A DNA stretch of 64,000 nt. It comes from Paraburkholderia tropica (GTDB lineage Bacteria > Pseudomonadota > Gammaproteobacteria > Burkholderiales > Burkholderiaceae). Below the pieces are notes generated by a model. The model worked only from the letters and a program-made list of their open reading frames with translations, was not told the origin of the DNA and did not search any database. Shown here piece by piece: positions 44,264 through 54,083 of the stretch; the first letter of the stretch is position 1; each line of letters starts with the position of its first letter. Made by a program: the position numbers and the translations under genes. The DNA lies in NCBI RefSeq assembly GCF_914484835.1, contig NZ_CAJZAR010000088.1, positions 22,921-86,920 of the forward strand. The letters run 5' to 3'.

Positions 44264-44950
44264 TTACTGCGGTGCCGAGGTCGCGCCGCCGTGCGCCGCC
44301 GACCATTCGGCCGGTGCGTGCAGGAATTTCTCGACTTCGTCGAGCGTCTTCGTTTCGAAGTAGCCCGATTCCTTGGCGACGCGCAGCACGTCCCACCAGG
44401 TGGCGAGCGCGTGCAGGTCGACGTCGATGTCCTTCAGGACCGAGACGCTTTCCTTGAAGATGTTGTAGTGGAACAGCACGAAGCAGTGGTTCACCTGCGC
44501 GCCCGCGGTACGCAGCGCGTTGATGAAGTTGATCTTGCTGCGGCTATCCGTGGTCAGATCTTCGACCAGCAGCACGCGCTGGCCTTCGGTCAGCAGACCT
44601 TCGATCTGCGCGTTGCGGCCGAAACCCTTCGGCTTCTTGCGCACGTACTGCATCGGCACCATCAGGCGGTCCGACAGCCAGGCCGCGAAGGGGATGCCCG
44701 CGGTTTCGCCGCCGGCGACGGCGTCGATCTGCTCGTAGCCGACGTCGCGCAGGATGGTCGCTTCCGCCATCTCCATCAGGCCGCGGCGCACGCGCGGATA
44801 CGAGATCAGCTTGCGGCAGTCGATGTAGACCGGGCTCGCCCAGCCGGAAGTGAAGATGAAGGGCTTTTCCGCGTTGAAGTGCACGGCTTGCACTTCGAGC
44901 AGCATTTTCGCGGTTGCGTCCGAGATCGTCTGGCGATCGTTGCCTGTCAT
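44264..44950 (-). CDS. pyrE: Orotate phosphoribosyltransferase
   Basis: Pyrimidine biosynthesis: orotate plus PRPP to OMP. 228 aa, slightly long at the C-terminus (APAEWSAAHGG). KPFIFTSGWASPVYIDCR is the N-terminal substrate region, AVAGGETAGIPFA the Gly loop and VLLVEDLTTDSRS the PRPP motif. ATG 44950 is supported by AAGGA; a longer open frame upstream shows no family homology. Confidence 0.96.
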   Translation of the reverse strand: MTGNDRQTISDATAKMLLEVQAVHFNAEKPFIFTSGWASPVYIDCRKLISYPRVRRGLMEMAEATILRDVGYEQIDAVAGGETAGIPFAAWLSDRLMVPMQYVRKKPKGFGRNAQIEGLLTEGQRVLLVEDLTTDSRSKINFINALRTAGAQVNHCFVLFHYNIFKESVSVLKDIDVDLHALATWWDVLRVAKESGYFETKTLDEVEKFLHAPAEWSAAHGGATSAPQ

Positions 44951-45406
44951 GGGCGAATCCTTGGATGTGAGAGTGCGGAGGAGGGTGGGCGCTCGGCCCG
45001 GTGGCGCTGGCACGGCGGGTTCGTCTGCGTCGGAACCTGCGGTGCGCGGCCTGGAGGGCGTCGATCGTCTGAGGGATGCCCAGACGGCCCGCTCGCTCCA
45101 AGCGGCTTCTCTTGCGCGCGTAGGCCGGTATTTTACCCGACTTGACGATCGCCGACGAGTCAGTCCGACCGAGTCGATCTGACCGAGTCGATCTGACAGC
45201 GTCCGACGGCGTCCGTTGCCTTGGTGGGGCGCGATCAGCGCGCGCGGCGGCGCGGGCGGGCATTTCACCGCCCTTTGTGACAGCCGTTTTCGACAGCGCT
45301 TTTGACGGAGTTGTGACGGCGCACCCGCGCCAGTAAACTCACGCCGGTTTTCGCCGGGCCCGCGTCGCGCGCGTCCGCGCCCGTCCAGCACAGGATTTCG
45401 TCCGCC
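44951..45406. other. 456-bp divergent intergenic region (pyrE / MFS)
   Basis: TAAAATACCG (minus strand, 45126-45135) is the best pyrE promoter element. A 14-bp tandem repeat, two copies of GACCGAGTCGATCT (45167-45180 and 45181-45194), lies between the genes. No coding sequence is apparent. Confidence 0.45.
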
Positions 45407-46801
45407 ATGTCGCCTGCATCGCCTTCCGGGTCACGTCCCGGCTCACCTTCCGGCCCGCCGCCAGAAATCGCTTCCGAATCCCGGGACGCGACGGACGCCA
45501 CGCCCGCCGATGTCGCGTTCGCGCCCGCCGCGAGCGTCCACGCGAACGCGGCCCCATCCGCCGATTTCGACGGTTCCGACGCTCGCGGCGCCCCACGCGG
45601 CCACGCCGTGCGCGCGCTGATCGCCTCGATCGCGGGCTACGCGATGGACGGCTTCGACCTGCTGATGCTCGGCTTCATGCTGCCCGCCATCAGCGCCGAT
45701 CTGCATCTGTCGGGCGCGCAGGCGGGTTCGCTCGTCACGTGGACGCTGGTGGGCGCGGTCGTCGGCGGCATCGTGTTCGGGCTCTTGTCGGACCGCTTCG
45801 GCCGCGTGCGCGTGCTCACCTGGACGATCCTGCTGTTCGCGGTCTTCACGGGCCTGTGCGCGCTCTCGCGCGGTTACGCCGATCTGCTCGTCTACCGCAC
45901 GATCGCGGGCATCGGTCTGGGCGGCGAGTTCGGCATCGGCATGGCGCTGGTCGCCGAGGCGTGGCCCGCGCGGCTGCGCGCGCGGGCGTCGTCGTATGTG
46001 GGCCTCGGCTGGCAGGCGGGCGTGCTCGCGGCGGCGTTGCTCACGCCATGGCTGCTGCCCGTGATCGGCTGGCGCGGCATGTTCGCGGTCGGGCTGCTGC
46101 CGGCGCTGGCATCGTTCTTCGTGCGCCGACGCGTCGAGGAGCCGGACATGTTCGTCGCGCACCGCGAGCGCGTGGCGCAGGCCGCGCCGCAAGACAAGCC
46201 GCGCGCGCTGCGCCTGCTGGTCGCCGACGCCCGCACGGCGCGCGCGAGCCTCGGCGTGGCGGTGCTCTGCTCGGTGCAGAACTTCGGCTACTACGGGCTG
46301 ATGATCTGGCTGCCCGCCTATCTCGCGAAGTCGTTCGGCTATTCGCTGACCAAATCGGGCCTCTGGACGGCGGCGACCGTCGCGGGCATGGCGCTCGGCA
46401 TCTGGCTGTTCGGCGTGGCCGCCGACCGTTTCGGCCGCCGCCCGGCGTTCCTGTTCTACCAGGCGGGCGCGGTCGCGATGGTATTCGTCTACGCGCAGCT
46501 TTCCACGCCGTTCGCGCTCCTGATCGGCGGCGCGGCGATGGGCGTGTTCGTCAACGGCATGATCGGCGGCTACGGCGCGCTGATCTCCGAGCTGTATCCG
46601 ACGGCCGCGCGCGCCACCGCGCAGAACGTGCTGTTCAACATCGGCCGCGCAGTGGGCGGCTTCGGGCCGCTCGCGGTGGGCGCCGTGGCCGCGCGCTATT
46701 CGTTCGCGACGGCGCTCGCGATGCTCGCGTCGATCTACGTGCTCGACATTCTCGCCACGCTCTTTCTGATTCCTGAACGCCGCGGCGCGGCGCTCGACTG
46801 A
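45407..46801 (+). CDS. MFS transporter, organic/aromatic acid type
   Basis: 464 aa. A Ser/Pro/Ala-rich N-terminus of about 60 residues precedes 12 helices. GYAMDGFDLLMLGFMLPAI, GLLSDRFGRVRVL (MFS motif A) and YRTIAGIGLGGEFGIGMALVAE are typical of the AAHS/NanT-like metabolite:H+ symporters. Substrate not assignable. The unusual hydrophilic N-terminus could reflect a start later at about GHAVRAL; the first ATG is kept. Confidence 0.85.
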   Translation: MSPASPSGSRPGSPSGPPPEIASESRDATDATPADVAFAPAASVHANAAPSADFDGSDARGAPRGHAVRALIASIAGYAMDGFDLLMLGFMLPAISADLHLSGAQAGSLVTWTLVGAVVGGIVFGLLSDRFGRVRVLTWTILLFAVFTGLCALSRGYADLLVYRTIAGIGLGGEFGIGMALVAEAWPARLRARASSYVGLGWQAGVLAAALLTPWLLPVIGWRGMFAVGLLPALASFFVRRRVEEPDMFVAHRERVAQAAPQDKPRALRLLVADARTARASLGVAVLCSVQNFGYYGLMIWLPAYLAKSFGYSLTKSGLWTAATVAGMALGIWLFGVAADRFGRRPAFLFYQAGAVAMVFVYAQLSTPFALLIGGAAMGVFVNGMIGGYGALISELYPTAARATAQNVLFNIGRAVGGFGPLAVGAVAARYSFATALAMLASIYVLDILATLFLIPERRGAALD

Positions 46802-47316
46802 GCGCGCGTGCGCCGCACCGGAACGTGCGCCGCGCGAGCGCGTGATCGGCCAAACATGCGGCGCAACGACGCACACGCCCGCGTGGAAAATGCGTGCCGC
46901 GTCGCGCGGCGCGCAATAAAACCACACCTCGCGCGCAACAATGCCGCAACATGCGTCCCGCGCGCACCGCGCCGCGCGTGCGCCAATCGCACGCTTCTTG
47001 CGCCGCGATTTCGCGAACGTCGCCGTTCGCCGCCGATCGGCCTCTTTCTGCGCTGCAACAGGCGCGCGCGCTGCGCGCCGCGCCCGCGAAAATGCCGCCC
47101 GACATGTGTTCTGCAAATTCCTGGTATCAGTCTTTGACCCAAGTCGTTTGAAACGAAGCGAGGTGTACACTAATCGCCCGCTATTTCTCGCGTGCCTGTT
47201 TCACAGGTGGTTTCGTCAGTCGACGCTTCTCTCGACGCCGAAGTGCCCGGACGCGCGGACCGGCGGCATACGATCATAAAACTCCTCTCGTCTCTCACGT
47301 CCTGGCAGGCCTGAAA
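46802..47316. other. 515-bp intergenic region upstream of maeB
   Basis: GC-rich and repetitive; no ORF or RNA is convincing. A perfect inverted repeat TCGTTT-G-AAACGA (47144-47156) sits about 160 bp before maeB, with TACACT at 47166 as a possible -10. This may be an operator. Confidence 0.45.
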
Positions 47317-49590
47317 ATGGATGAACAACTGAAGCAAAGCGCGCTCGCTTATCACCAGAATCCGAAGCCCGGCAAGATTTCCGTTACGCCGACCAAGCCG
47401 CTCTCGAACCAGCTCGACCTTTCGCTCGCGTATTCGCCGGGCGTGGCGGCTGCGTGCGAAGCGATCCACGCCGATCCGCTCGACGCGCAGAAGTACACCT
47501 CGCGCGGCAATCTCGTCGGCGTCGTGACCAACGGCACGGCCGTGCTCGGCCTCGGCAACATCGGCCCGCTCGCGGCCAAGCCGGTGATGGAAGGCAAGGG
47601 TTGTCTGTTCAAGAAGTTCGCGGGTATCGACGTGTTCGACATCGAACTCGACGAAAGCGACCCGGACAAGCTCGTCGAAGCCATCGCGATGCTCGAGCCG
47701 ACGCTCGGCGGCATCAACCTGGAAGACATCAAGGCGCCCGAGTGCTTCTACATCGAGCAGAAGCTGCGCGAGCGCATGAAGATTCCGGTCTTCCACGACG
47801 ACCAGCACGGCACGGCGATCATCGCCTCGGCGGCCATCCTCAACGGCCTGAAGGTCGTGGGCAAGGAACTGGGCAGCATCAAGCTCGTGTGCTCGGGTGC
47901 GGGCGCGGCGGCCATCGCCTGCCTGGATCTGCTGGTCAAGCTCGGCGCGAAGAAGGAAAACATCCTCGTCACCGACTCGAAGGGCGTGATCTACGAAGGC
48001 CGCGGCAACCTCGATCCGTCGAAGCAGCGATACGCGGCGAACACCGACGCGCGCACGCTCGCCGACGCCATCAAGGGCGCCGACGTGTTCCTCGGCTGTT
48101 CGAGCGCCGGCGTGCTCAAGGCCGAGATGGTCGTGGAAATGGGCACGAAGCCGCTGATCCTCGCGCTCGCGAACCCGGAGCCGGAAATCCGCCCGGAAGA
48201 AGCCAAGCGTGTGCGCCCGGACGCGATCATCGCCACGGGCCGTTCGGACTATCCGAACCAGGTCAACAACGTGCTGTGCTTCCCGTTCATCTTCCGCGGC
48301 GCGCTCGACGTGGGCGCGACCACCATCACGGAAGAGATGAAGCTCGCGTGCGTGCGCGCGATCGCCGAACTCGCGGAAGAAACCGATCAGGGCGACGAAG
48401 TGGCGAAGGCCTATGAAGGCCACACGCTCGAATTCGGCCCGGAATACCTGATTCCGAAGCCTTTCGATCCGCGCCTGATCATCAAGATCGCGCCGGCCGT
48501 CGCGCAGGCCGCGATGGATTCGGGCGTGGCGACGCGCCCGATCAAGGACATGGACGCGTACCGCGAGGAACTGGGCGCGACGGTCTATCGCACGGGCATG
48601 GTGATGCGTCCGGTGTTCGCGGCGGCGAAGGCCAACAACGCGCGCATCGTGTTCGCCGAAGGTGAAGACGAGCGCGTGCTGCGCGCCGCGCAATTCGTGC
48701 TGACCGAGAAGATCGCCAAGCCGATCATCGTCGGCCGTCCGGCGGTCGTGGAAATGCGCCTGAAGAAGATGGGCTCGAAGCTGCGCGCGGGCACCGACTT
48801 CGAGATCGTCGACCCGGAAGACGATCCGCGCTTCCAGAAAAGCTGGCAGGCGTATCACGAACTGGGCGCGCGCCAGGGCATCACGCCGGAAGTCGCGAAG
48901 GCGTCGATGCGCAAGTTCAACACGCTGATCGGCGCGATCCTCGTGCATCTGGGCGACGCCGACGGCATGGTCTGCGGTCTGCTCAACAGCTTCGACTATC
49001 ACCTGAAGTTCGTCGAACAGGTGTTCGGCAAGGCGAAGGAAGCCGAGAACTACGCGGCGATGAACCTGCTGATGCTGCCGGGCCGCAACCTGTTCATCAG
49101 CGACACCTACGTGAACGAAGTGCCGAGCGCCGAGCAGCTCGCCGACATGACGATTCTCGCCGCGCGCGAAATCGAGAAGTTCGGCATCACGCCGAAGGTC
49201 GCGCTGCTGTCGTCGTCGAATTTCGGCAGCGTGCGTTCGTCGACGTCGGCGCGCATGCAGGCTGCACGCGAGCTGATCGCCACGCGCGCACCGCAGCTCG
49301 AAGTGGACGGTGAAATGCACGGCGACGCGGCGCTTTCGGAAATGATCCGCAAGCAGTCGTTCCCGGGCACCACGCTCGCGGGCGAAGCGAATCTGCTGAT
49401 CATGCCGAACGTGGAAGCGGCGAACATCACGTACAACCTGCTGAAGATGATCGGCGGCGAAGGCGTGACGGTCGGTCCGTTCCTGCTGGGCGCGTCGAAG
49501 CCGGTGCACATCCTCACGCCGGCGGCGACGGTGCGACGCATCATCAACATGACGGCGGTCGCTTCGGCGAACGCCAACGTGGCGAAGTAA
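47317..49590 (+). CDS. maeB: NADP-dependent malic enzyme (malic plus phosphotransacetylase-like domains)
   Basis: 757 aa, the standard size of MaeB. Oxidative decarboxylation of malate to pyruvate. The N-terminal malic domain has SLAYSPGVAAACEAI, NGTAVLGLGNIGP and KIPVFHDDQHGTAI; the NAD(P) site is VCSGAGAAAIACLDLL. The C-terminal third is a PTA-like domain, probably regulatory (IVFAEGEDERVLRAAQ, GPFLLGASKPVHILTP). No anaplerotic partner is adjacent. Confidence 0.96.
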   Translation: MDEQLKQSALAYHQNPKPGKISVTPTKPLSNQLDLSLAYSPGVAAACEAIHADPLDAQKYTSRGNLVGVVTNGTAVLGLGNIGPLAAKPVMEGKGCLFKKFAGIDVFDIELDESDPDKLVEAIAMLEPTLGGINLEDIKAPECFYIEQKLRERMKIPVFHDDQHGTAIIASAAILNGLKVVGKELGSIKLVCSGAGAAAIACLDLLVKLGAKKENILVTDSKGVIYEGRGNLDPSKQRYAANTDARTLADAIKGADVFLGCSSAGVLKAEMVVEMGTKPLILALANPEPEIRPEEAKRVRPDAIIATGRSDYPNQVNNVLCFPFIFRGALDVGATTITEEMKLACVRAIAELAEETDQGDEVAKAYEGHTLEFGPEYLIPKPFDPRLIIKIAPAVAQAAMDSGVATRPIKDMDAYREELGATVYRTGMVMRPVFAAAKANNARIVFAEGEDERVLRAAQFVLTEKIAKPIIVGRPAVVEMRLKKMGSKLRAGTDFEIVDPEDDPRFQKSWQAYHELGARQGITPEVAKASMRKFNTLIGAILVHLGDADGMVCGLLNSFDYHLKFVEQVFGKAKEAENYAAMNLLMLPGRNLFISDTYVNEVPSAEQLADMTILAAREIEKFGITPKVALLSSSNFGSVRSSTSARMQAARELIATRAPQLEVDGEMHGDAALSEMIRKQSFPGTTLAGEANLLIMPNVEAANITYNLLKMIGGEGVTVGPFLLGASKPVHILTPAATVRRIINMTAVASANANVAK

Positions 49591-49627
49591 ATCGCGGCGG
49601 TTTTTGCCGTATTGACCGCCTGATGTG

Positions 49628-49665
49628 AAAAGGGCGCTCCGTTTTACACGGAGCGCCCTTTGTTT
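49628..49665. terminator. Terminator between maeB and the indolepyruvate oxidoreductase
   Basis: AAAGGGCGCTCCG (49629-49641) with CGGAGCGCCCTTT (49649-49661), followed by GTTTTT. A and T flanks suggest it also serves the opposite gene. Confidence 0.88.
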
Positions 49666-49684
49666 TTACCGCTTCAGGAAAGCC

Positions 49685-52600
49685 TCAAGCCGCGTGCCGC
49701 GCCGCGCCGTTTTCCGGCGAGCGCCACTTCGCGAGCAGCGTCGCCCACTTCGCGCGCGTGGCCTTGAGGTTGTTCTCCTTCACGTGGCCGTAGCCGCGAA
49801 TCGCGTCGGGCAGGTTCGCGAGTTCGAGCGCGAGCGGCAGGTTCGCGTCGCGCAGGCCGCCGATCACTTCGCGCATCAGCGCTTCGTACTCGCCGATCAG
49901 CGCGCGTTCGTGGCGGCGTTCCTCGGTGCGGCCGAACGGATCGAGCGCCGTGCCGCGCAGGAACTTGAGCTTCGCGAGCACGCGCATCGCCGTGAGCATG
50001 CGCGGACCGTACTGCTTCTTCAGCAGACGGCCCTTGTCGTCGTGTTTCGCGAACGACGGCGGCGCGAGATGGAAGTTGAGCTTCCAGTCGCCCTCGAAGC
50101 TCGCCTTGATCTTCTCGACGAAGGCCGGATCGGCGTAGAGGCGCGCGACTTCGTACTCGTCCTTGTACGCCATCAGCTTGTGCAGATTGCGCGCGACCGC
50201 TTCGGTGAGCGGCTGCTGGCCGTCCACGTGTTCGAGCTGCGCTTCGGCGCGGCGCACCTCGTCGACGAACGCGCGGTAACGCTGCGCATACGCCTCGTTC
50301 TGGTACGCGGCCAGATACTGCGCGCGCTTCTCGACGAGCGAGTCGAGCGCCTTGGGCGTATGCAGCGAGACGATCTTCGCGCCCGCGTCGCTACCGCCTT
50401 GTTCCGCGAGCGGCTTCTTGATCAGCTGATCGACGGCCGCGCGGTCGTGCGCGACGCGGCGTCCCCATTCGAAGGCCGCGAGATTCTTCTCGACCTGCAC
50501 GGCGTTCAGCTCGATCGCGCGCGTGAGCGATTCGTGCGTGAGCGGCAGCCAGCCCTTTTGCCACGCGTAACCGAGCACGAACGGATTCGTGTAGATCGCG
50601 TCGCCCAGCAGCGCGAGCGCGTAGCGGTTGGCATCGACGGTCGCCACGTTGTCCGTGCCCGCCGCGTTGCGCACATCGGCTTCGGTATTCGAACCCGGAA
50701 ACTGCCACTGCGGATTCTTGATGAACTCGGCCGTCGGCGTGGGCGTGCTGTTGAGCACGACATGCGTGTCGCCTTCGTGCATGCGCGAGACGCAGTCGTC
50801 GCTGGCGGTCACGATGGCGTCGCAGCCGATCACGAGTTTGGCGTCGCCCATCGCGATGCGCGTCGCGTGGATGTCTTCGGGACGATTGGCGATCTGCACG
50901 TGGCTCATCACCGCGCCGCCTTTTTGCGCGAGGCCGGTCACGTCGAGCACGGTCACACCCTTGGCTTCGAGGTGCGCGGCCATGCCGAGCAGCGCGCCGA
51001 TCGTCACCACGCCGGTGCCGCCCACGCCCGTCACGAGCACGCCGTAGGGGCGCGCGATGGCGGGCACGTCGGGCGTCGGCACGGCGGGCATGGTGTCGCT
51101 CGCGGCGCTGCTCGCCTTCGGCTTGCGCAACTGGCCGCCTTCCACCGTCACGAAACTCGGGCAGAAGCCCTTTAGGCACGAGAAGTCCTTGTTGCAACTG
51201 GACTGGTTGATCTGGCGCTTCGTGCCGTACTCGGTGTCGAGCGGTTCGACCGAGAGGCAGTTCGACTGCACCGAGCAATCGCCGCAGCCTTCGCAGACGG
51301 CCTCGTTGATCACCACGCGCTTCGCCGGATCGGGATAAGTGCCGCGCTTGCGGCGGCGGCGCTTTTCCGTCGCGCAGGTCTGGTCGTAGATCAGGATCGT
51401 CGTGCCCGCGACTTCGCGCAGTTCGCGCTGGATTGCGTCGAGCTGGTCGCGGTGATGGATCGTCACGCCGGGCGCGAGTTTCGCGGCCACTTCGCCTTCG
51501 TACTTCTCCGGTTCATCGGTGACGATCACAATCTTCTTCGCGCCTTCGGAGTCGAGCTGATGCGTGATCTGCGGCACCGTGAGCACGCCGTCGACGGGCT
51601 GGCCGCCCGTCATCGCGACCGCGTCGTTGTAGAGGATCTTGTAGGTGATGTTCGCCTTCGAGGCGATCGCCGCGCGGATCGCGAGCAGGCCCGAGTGGAA
51701 GTAGGTGCCGTCGCCGAGATTGGCGAACACGTGCTTGTCGTTCGTGAACGGCGCCTGACCGACCCACGCCACGCCTTCGCCGCCCATCTGGCTGAAGGTG
51801 CTGGTGCTGCGGTCCATCCACACGGTCATGTAGTGGCAGCCGATGCCCGCCATCGCGCGCGAGCCGTCGGGCACGTTCGTCGAGGTGTTGTGCGGGCAGC
51901 CCGAGCAGAACCACGGCTTGCGCTCGGCCTGCACGCGCGGTTTGGCGAGCGCGCGTTCCTTCGCGTCGATCACGGCCACGCGCGCGGCGATGCGCGCGCG
52001 CACGTCGGACGGCATTTCGAACTTGTCGAGACGCGTGGCGATGGCCTTGGCGATGATCGCGGGCGAGAGTTCGTAGTGCGCGGGCAGCAGCCAGTTGCCC
52101 ATCGGCACCGACCATTCGCCGCCTGCGCCGTCCTTCTCGTCGAACTTGCCGTACACGCGCGGACGTTGCGCATCGGGCCAGTTGTACAACTCTTCCTTGA
52201 TCGCGTATTCGAGAATCTGGCGCTTTTCCTCGACCACGAGAATCTCTTCGAGCCCGCGCGCGAAGGCTTGCGCGCCTTGCGCTTCGAGCGGCCACACGCA
52301 GCCCACTTTGTAGAGCCGCAGGCCGATGCGCGAGCAGGTTTCGTCGTCGAGACCGAGGTCGGTGAGCGCCTGGCGCACGTCGAGATACGCCTTGCCGCCC
52401 GTCATGATGCCGAAGCGCGCGTGCGGCGAATCGATCTCGATGCGGTCGAGCTTGTTGGCGCGCACGTAGGCGAGCCCGGCGTACCACTTGTAGTCGAGCA
52501 GACGCGCTTCCTGCACGAGCGGCGGATCGGGCCAGCGGATGTTCAGGCCGCCCTCGGGCATCAGGAAATCCTCGGGCAGCACGATGCGCGTGCGATGCGG

Positions 52601-53287
52601 ATCGATTTCCACCGACGCCGACGATTCCACCACGTCGGTCACGCACTTCATCGCGACCCAGAGGCCGGAATAGCGGCTCATCGCCCAGCCGTGCAGGCCG
52701 AAGTCGAGATATTCCTGGACGTTCGAGGGGAACAGCACCGGCAGGCCGCAGGCCTTGAAGATGTGTTCCGACTGGTGCGCGAGCGTCGAGGACTTGGCGG
52801 CGTGGTCGTCGCCGGCGAGCACCAGCACGCCGCCGTGCGCCGACGAGCCGGCCGAGTTGCCGTGCTTGAAGACGTCGCCGCTGCGGTCGACGCCGGGGCC
52901 TTTGCCGTACCACATCGAAAACACGCCGTCGTGTTTCGCGGACGGGTACAGGTTCACCTGCTGCGAACCCCAGACTGCGGTCGCGGCGAGGTCTTCATTG
53001 ACGCCGGGCTGAAAAACGATGCCGTGTGCGGCGAGATGCTGCTTCGCCTTCCAGAGCGACTGATCGAGACCGCCCAGAGGCGAGCCGCGATAGCCTGAGA
53101 TGAACCCCGCGGTATTGAGACCGGCGGCCTTGTCGCGTTCCTGTTGCAGCATCGGCAGGCGAACCAGCGCCTGGATGCCGCTCATGTACGCGCGGCCGCG
53201 TTCGAGGGTGTATTTATCGTCGAGCGTGACGGAAGCGAGTGCGGCTTCGAGCGAAGCGCGCTGACCTGCGTCGAGCGGGGCATTCAT
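49685..53287 (-). CDS. Fused indolepyruvate ferredoxin oxidoreductase (iorA-iorB type)
   Basis: 1200 aa. N-terminal pyruvate-ferredoxin-type TPP region (NTAGFISGYRGSPLGGLDQ, ACGLPVLFPSNVQEYLDFG); a TPP-binding part includes WFCSGCPHNTSTNVPDGSR and GIGCHYM. A ferredoxin-like Cys cluster CEGCGDCSVQSNCLSVEPL (about 680) is followed by the gamma domain (TGVGGTGVVTIGALLGMAAH). It decarboxylates aryl-pyruvates to aryl-acetyl-CoA, matching the nearby hppD and paa aromatic pathways (inference). ATG 53287 has GGAGGA upstream. Confidence 0.93.
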   Translation of the reverse strand: MNAPLDAGQRASLEAALASVTLDDKYTLERGRAYMSGIQALVRLPMLQQERDKAAGLNTAGFISGYRGSPLGGLDQSLWKAKQHLAAHGIVFQPGVNEDLAATAVWGSQQVNLYPSAKHDGVFSMWYGKGPGVDRSGDVFKHGNSAGSSAHGGVLVLAGDDHAAKSSTLAHQSEHIFKACGLPVLFPSNVQEYLDFGLHGWAMSRYSGLWVAMKCVTDVVESSASVEIDPHRTRIVLPEDFLMPEGGLNIRWPDPPLVQEARLLDYKWYAGLAYVRANKLDRIEIDSPHARFGIMTGGKAYLDVRQALTDLGLDDETCSRIGLRLYKVGCVWPLEAQGAQAFARGLEEILVVEEKRQILEYAIKEELYNWPDAQRPRVYGKFDEKDGAGGEWSVPMGNWLLPAHYELSPAIIAKAIATRLDKFEMPSDVRARIAARVAVIDAKERALAKPRVQAERKPWFCSGCPHNTSTNVPDGSRAMAGIGCHYMTVWMDRSTSTFSQMGGEGVAWVGQAPFTNDKHVFANLGDGTYFHSGLLAIRAAIASKANITYKILYNDAVAMTGGQPVDGVLTVPQITHQLDSEGAKKIVIVTDEPEKYEGEVAAKLAPGVTIHHRDQLDAIQRELREVAGTTILIYDQTCATEKRRRRKRGTYPDPAKRVVINEAVCEGCGDCSVQSNCLSVEPLDTEYGTKRQINQSSCNKDFSCLKGFCPSFVTVEGGQLRKPKASSAASDTMPAVPTPDVPAIARPYGVLVTGVGGTGVVTIGALLGMAAHLEAKGVTVLDVTGLAQKGGAVMSHVQIANRPEDIHATRIAMGDAKLVIGCDAIVTASDDCVSRMHEGDTHVVLNSTPTPTAEFIKNPQWQFPGSNTEADVRNAAGTDNVATVDANRYALALLGDAIYTNPFVLGYAWQKGWLPLTHESLTRAIELNAVQVEKNLAAFEWGRRVAHDRAAVDQLIKKPLAEQGGSDAGAKIVSLHTPKALDSLVEKRAQYLAAYQNEAYAQRYRAFVDEVRRAEAQLEHVDGQQPLTEAVARNLHKLMAYKDEYEVARLYADPAFVEKIKASFEGDWKLNFHLAPPSFAKHDDKGRLLKKQYGPRMLTAMRVLAKLKFLRGTALDPFGRTEERRHERALIGEYEALMREVIGGLRDANLPLALELANLPDAIRGYGHVKENNLKATRAKWATLLAKWRSPENGAARHAA

Positions 53288-53707
53288 TATGTGTCTTCCT
53301 CCATCCAACCAATCCGTTGTGGGATCGCCAGAACTTCAGGGCCTCGGCATCTTGTGAATGCGTTGGCCGGGGTCGCCATATTGGCTTCTTTTTTTCGATA
53401 GTAGCACTCGGATAAACCCGCCGCCTCTGCTCGCAAAGTCGGCGTTTTCTGACGCATCGCAGCATTCATCCTGACGCTGTCTGTCAAAATTATCAGATGA
53501 TGTTCAGCGCCCATCAGAGCTGTGTAACAAAGGATGTATCCGAATTTCGTGTGAGGTAACAACGTGTAAAAGTTGCACTCACCCGGAACCCGTCTTGAAT
53601 ATCCTGTCTAACTCCCTCATCTGTGCGAACCGCGCCGCGCCCCGAAACATTCAGGGCGCGATCGTCTTTTTTGCGCAGTGGCAGGCAGTCTGAAAAAAGG
53701 AGGACCT
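53288..53707. other. 420-bp intergenic region with candidate leader or small RNA
   Basis: Divergent promoters for the oxidoreductase and the small secreted protein. TTGCAC (53573-53578) and TTGAAT (53595-53600, 16-bp spacing) may drive transcription starting near 53607, ahead of an ACTCCCTC stretch and the hairpin at 53636-53660 with a T-run. It could be an attenuated leader or a separate short RNA. Confidence 0.4.
53636..53671 (+). terminator. Possible attenuator/terminator hairpin
   Basis: CGCGCCC (53636-53642) with GGGCGCG (53654-53660), then ATCGTC and six T. The short spacer weakens the call. It lies just before the small secreted-protein gene. Confidence 0.5.
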
Positions 53708-53890
53708 ATGAATAATCGACACATCCAGACCTTCCTGACGGTCTCGGCAGCGTTCTTCGCCATGAACGCACCGCTGCATTCGAACGCCGCGACCCGGAAC
53801 GGCTCGAATGCGTCGACGTCGTGCGCGCAGTACTCGCTGTGCGCCCAGGTCGACACGAACTTCGTGCAGAACACGAAGGCCGAGCGTTAA
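53708..53890 (+). CDS. Small secreted protein of unknown function
   Basis: 60 aa. A GGAGGA ribosome site precedes ATG 53708. Signal peptide MNNRHIQTFLTVSAAFFAMNAPLHSNA, then a short mature peptide with two Cys (TSCAQYSLCAQVDTNF), possibly a disulfide. No known family is recognised. The terminator at 54011-54046 follows. Confidence 0.6.
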   Translation: MNNRHIQTFLTVSAAFFAMNAPLHSNAATRNGSNASTSCAQYSLCAQVDTNFVQNTKAER

Positions 53891-54010
53891 GACGCTCGAC
53901 AAGCCGCTCATGAAGCGGCGCGCAATGCCGCGTTGATCCGCGCAGCATTCCACTCATTCGAGACCGTGGCCGGGTGTGCGGCCGCGGACTCAAGCACTGA
54001 TTCACCAGCT

Positions 54011-54046
54011 AAAAAGGGCGAAGATCGTGTGATCTTCGCCCTTTTT
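54011..54046. terminator. Bidirectional terminator before hppD
   Basis: AAAAAGGGCGAAGATC (54011-54026), loop GTGT, GATCTTCGCCCTTTTT (54031-54046). Perfect 16-bp stem. It ends hppD (minus) and the small secreted gene (plus). Confidence 0.94.
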
Positions 54047-54083
54047 GCTTTCTTCTTTCTGCTGCCGTTTTCTGCGAAGGCGC

